Positions 8,165 to 16,333 of a DNA stretch of 64,000 bases are shown piece by piece (position 1 is the stretch's first letter; each line of letters starts with the position of its first letter). A program made the position numbers and the translations under genes. This DNA is from Streptomyces sp. NBC_00289 (lineage in GTDB: Bacteria; Actinomycetota; Actinomycetes; Streptomycetales; Streptomycetaceae). Where the stretch lies: positions 8,742,001 to 8,806,000 of the forward strand of contig NZ_CP108046.1 of NCBI RefSeq assembly GCF_041435115.1, written 5' to 3'. The notes under the pieces were generated by a model that saw only the letters and a program-made list of their open reading frames with translations, searched no databases and had not been told where the DNA came from.

Positions 8165-8745
8165 CACTGGCGTCCCCGCGGCAGTCGGTCCCGACCGGGC
8201 GAAGACAGGTGCAGCACCTGGAACACGTCGCCTTCGGCCTCGGGGGTGTCGTGCGCCCAGAGCGAGAAGTGGACCAACTCCCATGAAGCGGTGTCGACGG
8301 CGGCCGCGGCGAGTACCGCGCCGTCCGCCACCGCCAACCGCCCCGTCTCGCCCACCCCGTCAGCCATCGCCCTGGCCAACTCGACGCCCTCGGGCACCTG
8401 TTGGCGCCGCCGCACGGCGACCCGCGCGGGGGAGCCGGCGGCGCCGCCCTCCTCGTACGCCAGCCCCGTCCACTGCCGGACCGGCGGCCTCCCGAAGTCG
8501 TCGCTCAGCCCCTGGAAGCCGCCGCCCCAGAGAAAGGAGTTCATGCCCTCGGTGGTGTCCCACAGATAGAACGGCGCGTACTGGTTGACCGGCGAGCCGT
8601 GCACCCCGCGCTCGCGCAGCAGATACGCCTTGAGACCGAGACCCTTCCAGTCGTCGAGCAGCCGCCCGACGCGGGACACACGGGCGCGGACGACGCCGGT
8701 GTCGTAGTCGGCGGGCAGGGTGAGTTCGTACTGCATGGCGTGCAC
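8161..8745 (-). CDS. DUF4865 family protein
   Basis: A 194-aa soluble protein beginning MHAMQYELTLPADYD, with GLGLKAYLLRERG, NQYAPFYLWDTTEGMNSFLWGGGFQGLSDDFGRP and HDTPEAEGDVFQVLHLSSPG. This matches my memory of DUF4865 proteins, which have a ferredoxin-like/dimeric barrel look and no established function. It is 10 bp downstream of the TetR gene and overlaps the hydrolase gene by 4 bp. Association with a TetR regulator suggests induction by a small molecule, and processing of that molecule together with the hydrolase is plausible. Confidence 0.75.
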   Translation of the reverse strand: MHAMQYELTLPADYDTGVVRARVSRVGRLLDDWKGLGLKAYLLRERGVHGSPVNQYAPFYLWDTTEGMNSFLWGGGFQGLSDDFGRPPVRQWTGLAYEEGGAAGSPARVAVRRRQQVPEGVELARAMADGVGETGRLAVADGAVLAAAAVDTASWELVHFSLWAHDTPEAEGDVFQVLHLSSPGRDRLPRGRQW

Positions 8746-8755
8746 GGGCGCCTCC

Positions 8756-9328
8756 TCAGGCGGATGCGTCGACGCGTGGGGCGAGCAGCGAGAGCAGCCC
8801 CCGCACCCCCGTGTCGAAGGCGGCGGGCGAACCGGACGCGCGGGCGAGGACGTAACCGCCCTGGACGGCTGCGACGACGGTCGCCGCGATCTCCTCGCCG
8901 TCCAGCGAGGGCGCGAACTGGCCCTGCTCCTGCCCCTCCTCGACGATTCCGGCGATCCGTTCGCGGATCCAGTCCAGCGTCTCGTCGACCGGCGCGCGCA
9001 GTTCGGCGCTGGCGACGACGTCGGGGTCCATCGTCAGCCGGCCGATCGGGCAGCCGCGCAGGGCGTCGCGCTCGCGGCGCAGATAGGCCTCGATGCGCTC
9101 GTACGGTGTGCCCGGCCCGCCGAGTACTGACTCGGCGGTGGCCCGCTGTTCCTCGGCGGTCCGCCGGATGGCGGCGAGGGCGAGGTCCGGCTTGCCCTTG
9201 AAGTGGTGGTACATGCTGCCCTGTCCGGCCTCGGCGCGCTCCAGGATGGCCTTGGGGCTGGTGCCCACGTAACCGCGCTCCCACAGCAGCTCACGGGTGG
9301 ACTCGATCAGTCGCTCCGGGGTGCTCAT
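8756..9328 (-). CDS. TetR/AcrR-family transcriptional regulator
   Basis: A 190-aa protein with an N-terminal TetR helix-turn-helix (ERLIESTRELLWERGYVGTSPKAILERAEAGQGSMYHHFKGK, residues 4-45) and an all-helical ligand domain including CPIGRLTMDPDV and GEEIAATVVAAVQGGYVLAR, typical of the LmrA/YxaF-type C-terminal domain. I chose the ATG at 9328; an upstream in-frame ATG at 9343 would place the start inside the operator candidate at 9337-9356. It leads the DUF4865/hydrolase operon and is probably autoregulated. Confidence 0.88.
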   Translation of the reverse strand: MSTPERLIESTRELLWERGYVGTSPKAILERAEAGQGSMYHHFKGKPDLALAAIRRTAEEQRATAESVLGGPGTPYERIEAYLRRERDALRGCPIGRLTMDPDVVASAELRAPVDETLDWIRERIAGIVEEGQEQGQFAPSLDGEEIAATVVAAVQGGYVLARASGSPAAFDTGVRGLLSLLAPRVDASA

Positions 9329-9336
9329 CCGCCCAC

Positions 9337-9356
9337 TGTACATACCAGTAGGTACA
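9337..9356. promoter_or_regulatory. 20-bp imperfect palindrome, likely TetR operator
   Basis: The 20-mer from 9337 has the form TGTACnTACnnGTAnGTACA, symmetric at 16 of 20 positions, with TGTAC/GTACA outer arms. Its edge is 8 bp upstream of the TetR start codon, as expected for autorepression of the regulator - DUF4865 - hydrolase operon. Confidence 0.7.
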
Positions 9357-9504
9357 GACGTCGAGGGTGTGAGGAGCAGCCGTACGCCGTCGCCGTACTC
9401 CCCGGGAGGTACGCGCAGTGCCGCCGGCCGCACGACGACCCGGACCCCCGATCGGCGCGAGTCTCGAGACAACACCGGAAGACCCACCTGGGAGATGACT
9501 CGAG

Positions 9505-9798
9505 ATGCAGACACTTGCGAACTGGGACGGCGGCCCCGGCCCGTGGATCCTCTTCTTCCCGCTGATCTGGGCGGCCGTCGTGATCGGCGTCGTGACCGTC
9601 CTGCGCCGCACCGGCTCGCGCGGCCGGCGCGGACCGTGGCGTGCCGTGGACGACCGCCGCCCCTCCGGCGACTCACCCGTGGCCGTGCTCGGCCGCCGCT
9701 TCGCCTCCGGCGAGATCGACGAGGACGAGTATTGGCGCCGGTTGTCCGTCCTGGACGAGCAGTTCGGTCGTACGTCCGGCAAGGGAGGTGCGGTGTGA
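9505..9798 (+). CDS. SHOCT-domain small membrane protein
   Basis: A 97-aa protein with one predicted membrane helix (residues about 13-33, ILFFPLIWAAVVIGVVTVL), a basic linker (RRTGSRGRRGPW) and a C-terminal SHOCT motif (VAVLGRRFASGEIDEDEYWRRLSVLDEQF). SHOCT segments are short oligomerisation elements at the ends of unrelated proteins. GGGAG precedes the ATG. Its stop overlaps the GTG of the ABC ATPase gene by 4 bp, so it heads a three-gene export operon. Its role in that operon is unknown. Confidence 0.8.
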   Translation: MQTLANWDGGPGPWILFFPLIWAAVVIGVVTVLRRTGSRGRRGPWRAVDDRRPSGDSPVAVLGRRFASGEIDEDEYWRRLSVLDEQFGRTSGKGGAV

Positions 9799-10559
9799 CC
9801 GCCACCGCGACCGCCGCGCCGGCCGCCGCACCGACGGCCGCCCTGGTCGTCGACGGCGTGAAGGTGTACGGCACCGGTGACACCGCCGTGAGGGCCCTGG
9901 ACGGGGTGAGCGTCGACTTTCCGGCCGGCCGCTTCACCGCGATCATGGGGCCCTCGGGCTCCGGCAAGTCCACCCTGATGCACTGCGCGGCCGGCCTGGA
10001 CACCCTCACCTCGGGAGTCGCCCGCATCGGCGACACCGACCTCGGCACACTGGACGACCGGCGTCTGACCCTGCTGCGCCGCGAGCGCGTCGGCTTCGTG
10101 TTCCAGGCGTACAACCTGGTGCCGACGCTGACCGTCGCGGAGAACATCACCCTTCCGCTGGACCTCGCGGGCCGCACGGGTGACCGCGAGTGGATCGACG
10201 CGCTCGTCGACGTCGTCGGCCTGCGCGACCGGCTCCACCACCGGCCCGCCGAGCTCTCCGGCGGTCAGCAGCAACGCGTCGCGGTGGCCCGGGCGTTCGC
10301 CGGCCGGCCGGACGTCGTGTTCGCCGACGAGCCGACCGGCAACCTCGACTCCCGGTCCGGCGGAGAGGTCCTCGGGCTCCTCGGCCGGACCGTCCGCCGG
10401 ACGGCCCGCACGGTCGTCATGGTGACCCACGACCCGGTCGCCGCCGCCCATGCCGACGAGGTCGTCTTCCTCGCCGACGGACGGCTCGTCGACCGGATGG
10501 CCGACCCGACCGCCGACAAGGTCCTGGACCGCATGAAAGCCTTCGAGGTGCCGTCATGA
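9795..10559 (+). CDS. ABC transporter ATP-binding protein, MacB/LolD-like
   Basis: A 254-aa nucleotide-binding subunit: Walker A GPSGSGKST, Q-loop VFQAYNLVPTLTVAEN, signature LSGGQQQR, Walker B VVFADEPTGNLDS, H-loop VTHD. QAYNLVPTLT and the GNLDS ending are typical of the MacB/LolD/FtsE export branch. It overlaps the SHOCT gene by 4 bp and the permease gene by 4 bp (ATGA). It would drive the mechanotransmission-type permease encoded next. Confidence 0.93.
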   Translation: MTATATAAPAAAPTAALVVDGVKVYGTGDTAVRALDGVSVDFPAGRFTAIMGPSGSGKSTLMHCAAGLDTLTSGVARIGDTDLGTLDDRRLTLLRRERVGFVFQAYNLVPTLTVAENITLPLDLAGRTGDREWIDALVDVVGLRDRLHHRPAELSGGQQQRVAVARAFAGRPDVVFADEPTGNLDSRSGGEVLGLLGRTVRRTARTVVMVTHDPVAAAHADEVVFLADGRLVDRMADPTADKVLDRMKAFEVPS

Positions 10560-13117
10560 ACACCTCCGTACGGCTGAGCGTGACCTCCCTGCGCTCCCAC
10601 AAGCGGCGCTTCGCCGGCACGTTCCTCGCCGTGTTCCTCGGTGTCGCCTTCCTGGCCGGGACCCTCGTGATGGGCGACACCCTGCGCGCCGGCTTCGACG
10701 CGATGTTCGGCGACGCGGCGAAGGGCACGGACGCCGTGGTCCGCAGCGCCGACGCCATCACCACGCCCGGCGAGAGCCAGGGCGTACGGCAGCCGGTCGG
10801 CACGGACCTGGTCGGCGCCGTCGAGAAGGTTCCGGGAGTGGCGGCGGCCGCTCCCGACATCGAGGGCGCGGGCCAGCTCGTCGGCGCGAACGGCGAGCCC
10901 GTCGGCGGCCAGGGGCCGCCCACCCTCGCCGGCAACTGGATCACCGACCCCCGGCTCAACGCCTACCGGCTCGCCGAGGGCCGCGCCCCGCGCGGGTCCG
11001 GCGAGGTCGTCGTCAACCGCGGTGCGGCGAAGAAGGGCGGCCTGAGCATCGGCGACACGACGACTCTGCGCACGCCCGACCCGGTCCGGGTGACGATCGT
11101 CGGCCTCGCGACCTTCGGCGGCGAGGACGGCATGGCGCAGGTGACCTTCACCGGGATGACCCGGGCCGACGCCGAGCAGTACCTGACGGCCAGGCCGGGG
11201 CAGGCGGCGAGCATCCGGGTGCGGGCCGGGCCCGGCGTGAGCCAGCGCGAACTCGTCGACCGGCTGACCCCCGTGCTGCCCAAGGGGATCGAGGCCATCA
11301 CCGGACAGGAGTCGGCCGCCGAGAACACCGACATGATCTCCAGCCAGTTCCTCACCCTCTTCACCACCTTCCTCCTGGTGTTCTCCGGTATCGCCCTGCT
11401 GGTCGCCACCTTCTCCATCCACAACACCTTCGCGATCGTCATGGCCCAACGCACGCGCGAGAACGCGCTGTTGCGCGCCCTCGGCGCGTCCCGCGCGCAG
11501 GTCGCCGCGTCCTCCCTCGTCGAAGCGGGCATCGTGGCGGTCACCGCGTCGGCCGCGGGGCTGGCGGGCGGCATCGGCGTCGCCGCGGGCCTCCAGGCGC
11601 TGTTCCCGGCCATCGGATTCCCCTTTCCCGAGGGCGACCTGGTGATCGGCTCACTGTCCCTGCTGCTGCCGCTCGCGGTCGGTGTCGTGGTCTGTCTCGG
11701 CTCCGCGCTGCTGCCCGCCGTACGCGCAGGCCGTACCGCGCCGCTGGCCGCGCTGCGGGAGACGGCCGTCGACCAGTCGGGCGCCTCACGCCTGCGCGCG
11801 GTCACCGGCACCGGTCTGGCCGCTCTCGCGGTCGCCGTGACACTGACCGGCGTCCTGGTGTCACCGTCCCTGTGGCTGGCGGGATCCGGCGCGGTGCTGG
11901 CCCTGGCCTCGTTCGTGGTCCTCGGCCCGGTCGCCTCCTCGACGGCCGTACGGGTTCTCGGCGGCCCTCTGGACAGGCTGCGCGGCGTCAGTGGCGGGCT
12001 GGCGCGGCGCAACGCCCTGCGCAGCCCGAAGCGGACGGCCGCGACGGCCGGCGCCCTGATGATCGGCGTGGCCGTGGTCTCGCTGTTCACGGTGTTCGGT
12101 GCCTCGCTCAAGGCGACCATGGACCAGACCGTGTCGCGGTCCTTCGCGGGCGACGTCGTGGTGAGCACGCCGTCCTTCGGGGCGGGCGGCAGCGGACTGA
12201 GCCCCCGCCTCGCCCGAGCCGTCCAGGATCTGCCGGAAGTGGACACGGCCGTCGGCCTCGGCCGTGGTGTCGCCGAAGTCGACGGCAGGGGAAGGGCGTT
12301 GACGGTGACCGACCCGGTCGCGCTGGAGCGCACCTTCGACCTGGGCACGGTCGAGGGCTCCCTGCGCACCCTCGGCTCCGACGGTCTCGCCATCACCCGG
12401 AAGGAGGCCGAGGACCAGGGGCTGACCACGGGAGACAGGACCCGGCTGACCTTCACCGACGGCAGCAAGGTGACCTTCACCGTTCGCGCGGTCTACGGCC
12501 GGTCCGAACTCGCCGGCGACTACGTCATCACCCGCGCCGCCTGGGCGCCGCACCGCACCCAGGACTCCGACACCCTCCTCGCGGTGTCCTTCAAGGACGG
12601 TGTGGGCACCGACCGGGGCACGGCCGTGGTCCGCGGCGTCGCGGAGCGCTACGGCGATCCGGAGGTACAGACCCGCGAGGAGTACGCCCGGTCGTCGGCG
12701 GGCGGGATCGACATGATGCTGACCCTCGTCTACGCGCTGCTGGCCCTCGCGGTGCTGATCGCCCTGCTCGGTATCGCCAACACGCTGACACTGGCGATCC
12801 ACGAACGCACCCGGGAACTCGGCCTGCTCCGGGCCGTCGGCCAGACCCGGTCGCAGCTGCGGGCCATGGTCCGCTGGGAGTCGGTCCTGGTCGCGGCCTT
12901 CGGCACGGTCGGCGGGCTCACCCTCGGTGCCTTCCTCGGCTGGGTGCTGGTCAAGGCCTCCGAAGGGGCCGGCGACACCGCTTTCGCCTTCGCGGTGCCG
13001 CCGCTGCGGCTGGCGGTCGTGGCGTTGGTGGGGATCACGGCTGGGGCTCTCGCGGGTCTGCGCCCGGCCCGGCGCGCGGCCCGTCTGGACGTGCTGCGGG
13101 CCATCGCCACCGAGTGA
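10556..13117 (+). CDS. FtsX/MacB-type ABC transporter permease
   Basis: An 853-aa permease with duplicated FtsX architecture: an N-terminal membrane helix (TFLAVFLGVAFLAGTLVMGD), a large extracytoplasmic MacB_PCD-like domain (about 50-260), three helices with RENALLRALGASRAQVAASSLVEA, a fourth membrane segment and LRRNALRSPKRTA-like linker, a second extracytoplasmic domain, and a final FtsX domain with TRELGLLRAVGQTRSQLRAM. Such proteins transmit ATPase motion to an outside substrate and do not form a classical channel. ATGA overlap with the ATPase gene. No accessory HlyD-like protein is adjacent; substrate unknown. Confidence 0.92.
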   Translation: MNTSVRLSVTSLRSHKRRFAGTFLAVFLGVAFLAGTLVMGDTLRAGFDAMFGDAAKGTDAVVRSADAITTPGESQGVRQPVGTDLVGAVEKVPGVAAAAPDIEGAGQLVGANGEPVGGQGPPTLAGNWITDPRLNAYRLAEGRAPRGSGEVVVNRGAAKKGGLSIGDTTTLRTPDPVRVTIVGLATFGGEDGMAQVTFTGMTRADAEQYLTARPGQAASIRVRAGPGVSQRELVDRLTPVLPKGIEAITGQESAAENTDMISSQFLTLFTTFLLVFSGIALLVATFSIHNTFAIVMAQRTRENALLRALGASRAQVAASSLVEAGIVAVTASAAGLAGGIGVAAGLQALFPAIGFPFPEGDLVIGSLSLLLPLAVGVVVCLGSALLPAVRAGRTAPLAALRETAVDQSGASRLRAVTGTGLAALAVAVTLTGVLVSPSLWLAGSGAVLALASFVVLGPVASSTAVRVLGGPLDRLRGVSGGLARRNALRSPKRTAATAGALMIGVAVVSLFTVFGASLKATMDQTVSRSFAGDVVVSTPSFGAGGSGLSPRLARAVQDLPEVDTAVGLGRGVAEVDGRGRALTVTDPVALERTFDLGTVEGSLRTLGSDGLAITRKEAEDQGLTTGDRTRLTFTDGSKVTFTVRAVYGRSELAGDYVITRAAWAPHRTQDSDTLLAVSFKDGVGTDRGTAVVRGVAERYGDPEVQTREEYARSSAGGIDMMLTLVYALLALAVLIALLGIANTLTLAIHERTRELGLLRAVGQTRSQLRAMVRWESVLVAAFGTVGGLTLGAFLGWVLVKASEGAGDTAFAFAVPPLRLAVVALVGITAGALAGLRPARRAARLDVLRAIATE

Positions 13118-13188
13118 CGTACGGGCCCTCGGCGAGCGTGCGGCGTCCGCGAGGAGAGCGGGCGCCGCGAACGCCGGTCACCGCCCGG

Positions 13189-13740
13189 TCAGCCGACGAC
13201 GGCCGACCGGGCGGGAGCGTGTTCGGGCCTGCGCAGGTCGAGGTCGTGCTCGACCTCCGCGAAGACGCGCACCGGCTTGTCCGGGGTGACGCGTCGCGGC
13301 GGGCGCGCCGCCGTGGGCCGTACGGCCGAGGGCGTCGGCAGCGTGAACCAGACGACCTTCCCGGACTCGCCGTCCGGCCGCACACCCCAGCTCTCGCTGA
13401 CCGCAGCGACCATCGCCAGCCCGCGTCCGCAGGTGGCGAGCGCGTCGGTGTCCGCCGCGTCTCCCACCTCCTCCACGACCGGCAGACGCGGGTCGTGATC
13501 GTGCACGGACACCATCAGCCGGTCGAGCTGCACCTCGATCTCCACGGTGCACGTCTTGTCGGGCTGGGCATGGCGGTGGACGTTGGTCAACAACTCGGTC
13601 ACACCGAGCGCGGCTCGGTCTATCAACGGATCCAGATGCCAGTAGCGCAACTGCGCCGATACGATTCTGCGGACCTGGCCGATCCGCGACGGCAGGGCTT
13701 GGAGCTCCACCGCGCAGTGCCTGCTCGGATGACTGATCAC
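13189..13740 (-). CDS. RsbW/SpoIIAB-like ATP-binding protein
   Basis: About 183 aa of HATPase_c fold: LPSRIGQVRRIVSAQLRYW, the N-box ALGVTELLTNVHRHA, the G1 box VSVHDHDPRLPV and the G2 box GRGLAMVAAVSESWGVRP. This belongs to the very numerous Streptomyces anti-sigma-factor-like kinases that bind ATP and may phosphorylate an anti-anti-sigma factor. I start it at GTG 13740, where GGGGAG stands 8 nt upstream; the frame extends 24 codons further without an RBS. A C-terminal proline/arginine-rich tail of about 50 residues follows the fold. No partner anti-sigma antagonist is adjacent. Confidence 0.85.
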   Translation of the reverse strand: MISHPSRHCAVELQALPSRIGQVRRIVSAQLRYWHLDPLIDRAALGVTELLTNVHRHAQPDKTCTVEIEVQLDRLMVSVHDHDPRLPVVEEVGDAADTDALATCGRGLAMVAAVSESWGVRPDGESGKVVWFTLPTPSAVRPTAARPPRRVTPDKPVRVFAEVEHDLDLRRPEHAPARSAVVG

Positions 13741-13869
13741 GGCTGCGACTCCCCGACTGAAGAGGCCCGGAAGAACACGGAGTTCGGATCCAGCAGGACG
13801 CTTTCGTGACACGGCCGCCTGCTGTCGTGGCCGGCGGGCTGGTTCGCAGCGTTATCGCCGGTAAACCCA

Positions 13870-13894
13870 GAGTGACGTGAGAACAGCGTGACTC
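13870..13894. promoter_or_regulatory. Imperfect 25-bp inverted repeat upstream of the ATPase gene
   Basis: GAGTGACG (13870-13877) and CGTGACTC (13887-13894) pair at 7 of 8 positions around a 9-bp centre. It lies about 130 bp upstream of the RsbW-like start, between two minus-strand genes. Operator function is a guess. Confidence 0.25.
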
Positions 13895-13924
13895 AGGGGG
13901 CGATGCCCCGCAACTCGCGGAGGA

Positions 13925-14248
13925 TCAACCGCCCCGCCCGGCCGCCCTGCGCACGGCCTCGATGAACCGGCGTGCCGCGGGCGGGCCCGGCTCGCCCGGG
14001 GCCGGGTCGTGGTCGCCGAGGGTCAGCAGGTACCGGTTCCCGTTGAGGTCGGCCTGCGCCCGGTCCTCGGTGGCGAACCACGGCCTGGAGGCGCGCACCG
14101 CCTGCACCGGCGCACTGTCGATCTCACTGCCGTAACTGGTGAGCAACTCCAGCCTGCCGTCGCTGATCCGGACCTGTCCGGCCCGGGTGAGCGACCGCAG
14201 CCGCTTCCCGATCCGCACGCCCGTGGCCGTGAACTCCGGCTCCGCCAT
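13925..14248 (-). CDS. Conserved hypothetical protein, 107 aa
   Basis: Starts MAEPEFTATGVRIGKRLRSL at ATG 14248 behind GGGGGCGG. The body alternates beta-like strands: RAGQVRISDGRLELLTSYG, DSAPVQAVRASRPWF, ADLNGNRYLLTLGDH, and ends in an amphipathic helix ARRFIEAVRRAAG. The pattern resembles a small PH-like domain seen in many Streptomyces hypothetical proteins, but I cannot assign a function. The frame is open upstream for another 88 codons, but that stretch has no RBS and poor coding character. Confidence 0.65.
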   Translation of the reverse strand: MAEPEFTATGVRIGKRLRSLTRAGQVRISDGRLELLTSYGSEIDSAPVQAVRASRPWFATEDRAQADLNGNRYLLTLGDHDPAPGEPGPPAARRFIEAVRRAAGRGG

Positions 14249-14610
14249 GCCGTTCCGCCCCCTTGTGCGCGTCGCTCCGACCGGCTCCCACGTGCCGGGA
14301 CACGGCTCGCCGAGCGTCCGGTCGCGTGATCCGGCTTCCTGCTCCAGTGTGCGCCCCCGTACGGGACCCTTCGTCCCGCCGCGCAGTCTGCCCGCCGAGG
14401 AGGTGGAGCACCAGTGCGCACGGCCCTTCGAGGGCGGGCGCCCGGAGCACTCGCGCGAATGCGCCCCCATGGGCGCGGGTCGTGGCCCCAGGCTGGTCTT
14501 TGGGCTGCCCAAAGGAGTGTTTATGCAGGTGAGAAGCGTGCGGGAGGTGCCTATGATCGGTGTGTCGGCCGCGCGACGCGCCGTCGGCGCGAAGCCTAAG
14601 GAGCCCCGCC
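14249..14610. other. Intergenic region between divergent genes, no gene found
   Basis: About 360 bp between the 107-aa hypothetical gene (minus) and the cysteine desulfhydrase gene (plus). The half near 14249 is GC-rich with no clear signal. The half near 14500-14560 holds a perfect palindrome (14498-14514) and a -10-like TATGAT at 14552-14557. A 47-codon frame from ATG 14523, preceded by AAAGGAG, overlaps the downstream start; a leader peptide is possible but unsupported. Confidence 0.5.
14498..14514. promoter_or_regulatory. Perfect 17-bp palindrome upstream of cysteine desulfhydrase
   Basis: CTTTGGGC-T-GCCCAAAG, 8-bp perfect arms with a single central base, 97 bp before the GTG at 14611. 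It could be an operator for a sulfur or cysteine regulator, or a short hairpin. There is no T-run, so a rho-independent terminator is less likely. Confidence 0.45.
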
Positions 14611-15735
14611 GTGAGCACCACCCAGCAGACCCGGACCGGCGCCACCCTCGATGTCGACCGCAGTGACAGTGCCTACCGGGGCTGGCTGAAAGAGGCCGTC
14701 CGCAGGGTCCAGGCGGACGCCAACCGCTCGGCCGACACCCATCTGCTCCGATTCCCCCTGCCGGACGAGTGGGGCATCGACCTGTACCTGAAGGACGAGT
14801 CGACCCACCCGACCGGCAGTCTCAAACACCGGCTCGCCCGTTCCCTCTTCCTCTACGGCCTGTGCAATGGCTGGATCCGGCCGGGCCGCCCGGTGATCGA
14901 GGCGTCCAGCGGCTCCACCGCCGTCTCCGAGGCGTACTTCGCGAAGCTGATCGGGGTGCCCTTCATCGCCGTCATGCCGCGCACGACGAGCGCCGAGAAG
15001 TGTCGCCTCATCGAGTTCCACGGCGGGCGGTGCCACTTCGTGGACGACCCCCGCACGATGTACGAGGCCTCCGCCGCACTCGCGGCCGACACCGGCGGCC
15101 ACTACATGGACCAGTTCACCTACGCCGAACGTGCCACGGACTGGCGCGGCAACAACAACATCGCCGAATCCGTCTTCAGGCAGATGGAGTTGGAGCGATT
15201 CCCGGAACCCGCGTGGATCGTCGCCACGGCCGGCACCGGCGGCACCTCGGCGACCATCGCCCGTTACGTGCACTACATGCAGCACGACACCCGCATCTGT
15301 GTCGCCGATCCGGAGAACTCGTGCTTCTTCGAGGGATGGACCACCGGCGATCCGGACGTCACGTGCGACTGCGGCTCACGCATCGAGGGCATCGGCCGGC
15401 CCCGGATGGAGCCCAGCTTCGTACCCGGTGCCGTCGACCGCATGATGAAGGTCCCGGACGCGGCCAGCGTCGCCGCCGTACGGGCCCTGGAGCAGGCCAT
15501 CGGCCGCAGGGCGGGCGGCTCCACGGGCACCGGACTGTGGAGCGCGCTGAAGATCGTCGCCGAGATGGTGGCCCAGGGGCGCACCGGGAGCGTGGTGACC
15601 CTGCTGTGCGACCCGGGGGACCGGTACCTCGACAAGTACTACTCCGACGCGTGGCTGGCCGAACAGGGCCTCGACATCGAGCCGTACACCGCCGCGATCG
15701 AGTCGCTGCTGAGGACGGGAGTCTGGCCCGCCTGA
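14611..15735 (+). CDS. PLP-dependent L-cysteine desulfhydrase (Cds1-like)
   Basis: A 374-aa fold-type II PLP enzyme of the cysteine synthase superfamily. [15 protein letters not shown] holds the PLP Lys, [23 protein letters not shown] the substrate loop, [18 protein letters not shown] the phosphate-binding loop, and [15 protein letters not shown] the C-terminal PLP contact. The long insert with [27 protein letters not shown] is the feature I associate with mycobacterial Cds1, which releases H2S from cysteine, and not with CysK/CysM. The GTG at 14611 has AAGGAG at 14598-14603. It ends 2 bp from a convergent SRPBCC gene. Confidence 0.85.
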   Translation: MSTTQQTRTGATLDVDRSDSAYRGWLKEAVRRVQADANRSADTHLLRFPLPDEWGIDLYLKDESTHPTGSLKHRLARSLFLYGLCNGWIRPGRPVIEASSGSTAVSEAYFAKLIGVPFIAVMPRTTSAEKCRLIEFHGGRCHFVDDPRTMYEASAALAADTGGHYMDQFTYAERATDWRGNNNIAESVFRQMELERFPEPAWIVATAGTGGTSATIARYVHYMQHDTRICVADPENSCFFEGWTTGDPDVTCDCGSRIEGIGRPRMEPSFVPGAVDRMMKVPDAASVAAVRALEQAIGRRAGGSTGTGLWSALKIVAEMVAQGRTGSVVTLLCDPGDRYLDKYYSDAWLAEQGLDIEPYTAAIESLLRTGVWPA

Positions 15736-15736
15736 C

Positions 15737-16210
15737 CTACCGGCCCGCCAGCCGCCGGTCCAGCGCGGTCACCGCGCCCCGGAACGTCCGCCCGAGGCCC
15801 CCGCGTGCGAGCCGCAGGATCAGCCGCAACGGCGCCGGCCCGTCGGCGGCGAAGGTCCACCGCACCAGCGTCCCGCTGCCCGCCGGGGTCAGCCGCCACT
15901 CCTCGACCAGGGCGCGTACGCCGGGCGCGTTGGTGGCGTCCACGCGGTAGGCGTACACCTCCGCCTTCCTCGCCGAAAGGACCGTCTCCTCGAAGCGGGT
16001 ACCGCCCCTGAGCCGGATCTCCCTCCGACCGCCGCCGTCGATCGGCCGGGCGAGGGTCACCGCCGAGAACCACTCGGCCCAGCCGGGCACGTCCTCGGCG
16101 AGCGCGTGGAAGACCGCCTCGGGGGAGGCGGAGACCTCCCGGGCGAAGACGAGGCGTACGGGAGCGTGCTCGAGGAACTCGATTCCCACTGGTCGCAGCC
16201 GACGAGCCAT
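15737..16210 (-). CDS. SRPBCC/polyketide-cyclase-like protein
   Basis: A 157-aa START-like (SRPBCC) protein: VRLVFAREVSASPEAVFHALAEDVPGWAEWF is the classic N-terminal helix-grip pattern, followed by beta strands (GGTRFEETVLSARKAEVYAYRVD, EEWRLTPAGSGTLVRWTF) and a long C-terminal helix. The fold binds hydrophobic ligands in a central cavity; the family covers cyclases, lipid-binding and stress proteins. GGGGGG lies upstream of the ATG. No nearby polyketide genes support a cyclase role. Confidence 0.8.
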   Translation of the reverse strand: MARRLRPVGIEFLEHAPVRLVFAREVSASPEAVFHALAEDVPGWAEWFSAVTLARPIDGGGRREIRLRGGTRFEETVLSARKAEVYAYRVDATNAPGVRALVEEWRLTPAGSGTLVRWTFAADGPAPLRLILRLARGGLGRTFRGAVTALDRRLAGR

Positions 16211-16314
16211 GGACGAAACCCCCCTGGGATGCGGCCCGGCCGGAGACGAGCCGTTGACCGGCGCCGGCCGGGCGGGGCGGACGCGGGCGGCACCCCGCCG
16301 ACGCCCGTCACCCT

Positions 16315-16333
16315 AGCTGACGGTCAGTCAGCT
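16315..16333 (-). terminator. Small hairpin at the end of the DeoR gene
   Basis: AGCTGAC-GGTCA-GTCAGCT, perfect 7-bp arms overlapping the stop codon of the DeoR-family gene. Without a T-run it is a weak terminator or mRNA-end candidate. Confidence 0.3.

Noticed and set aside
11872..13809. 645-codon plus-strand frame
   Set aside because: It overlaps the FtsX permease in another frame and continues antisense to the RsbW-like gene; it has repetitive Arg/Pro/Gly content and no domain.
14523..14666. 47-codon frame before the cysteine desulfhydrase
   Set aside because: It has an AAAGGAG upstream but overlaps the real start, reads Arg/Pro-rich, and shows no leader-peptide features.
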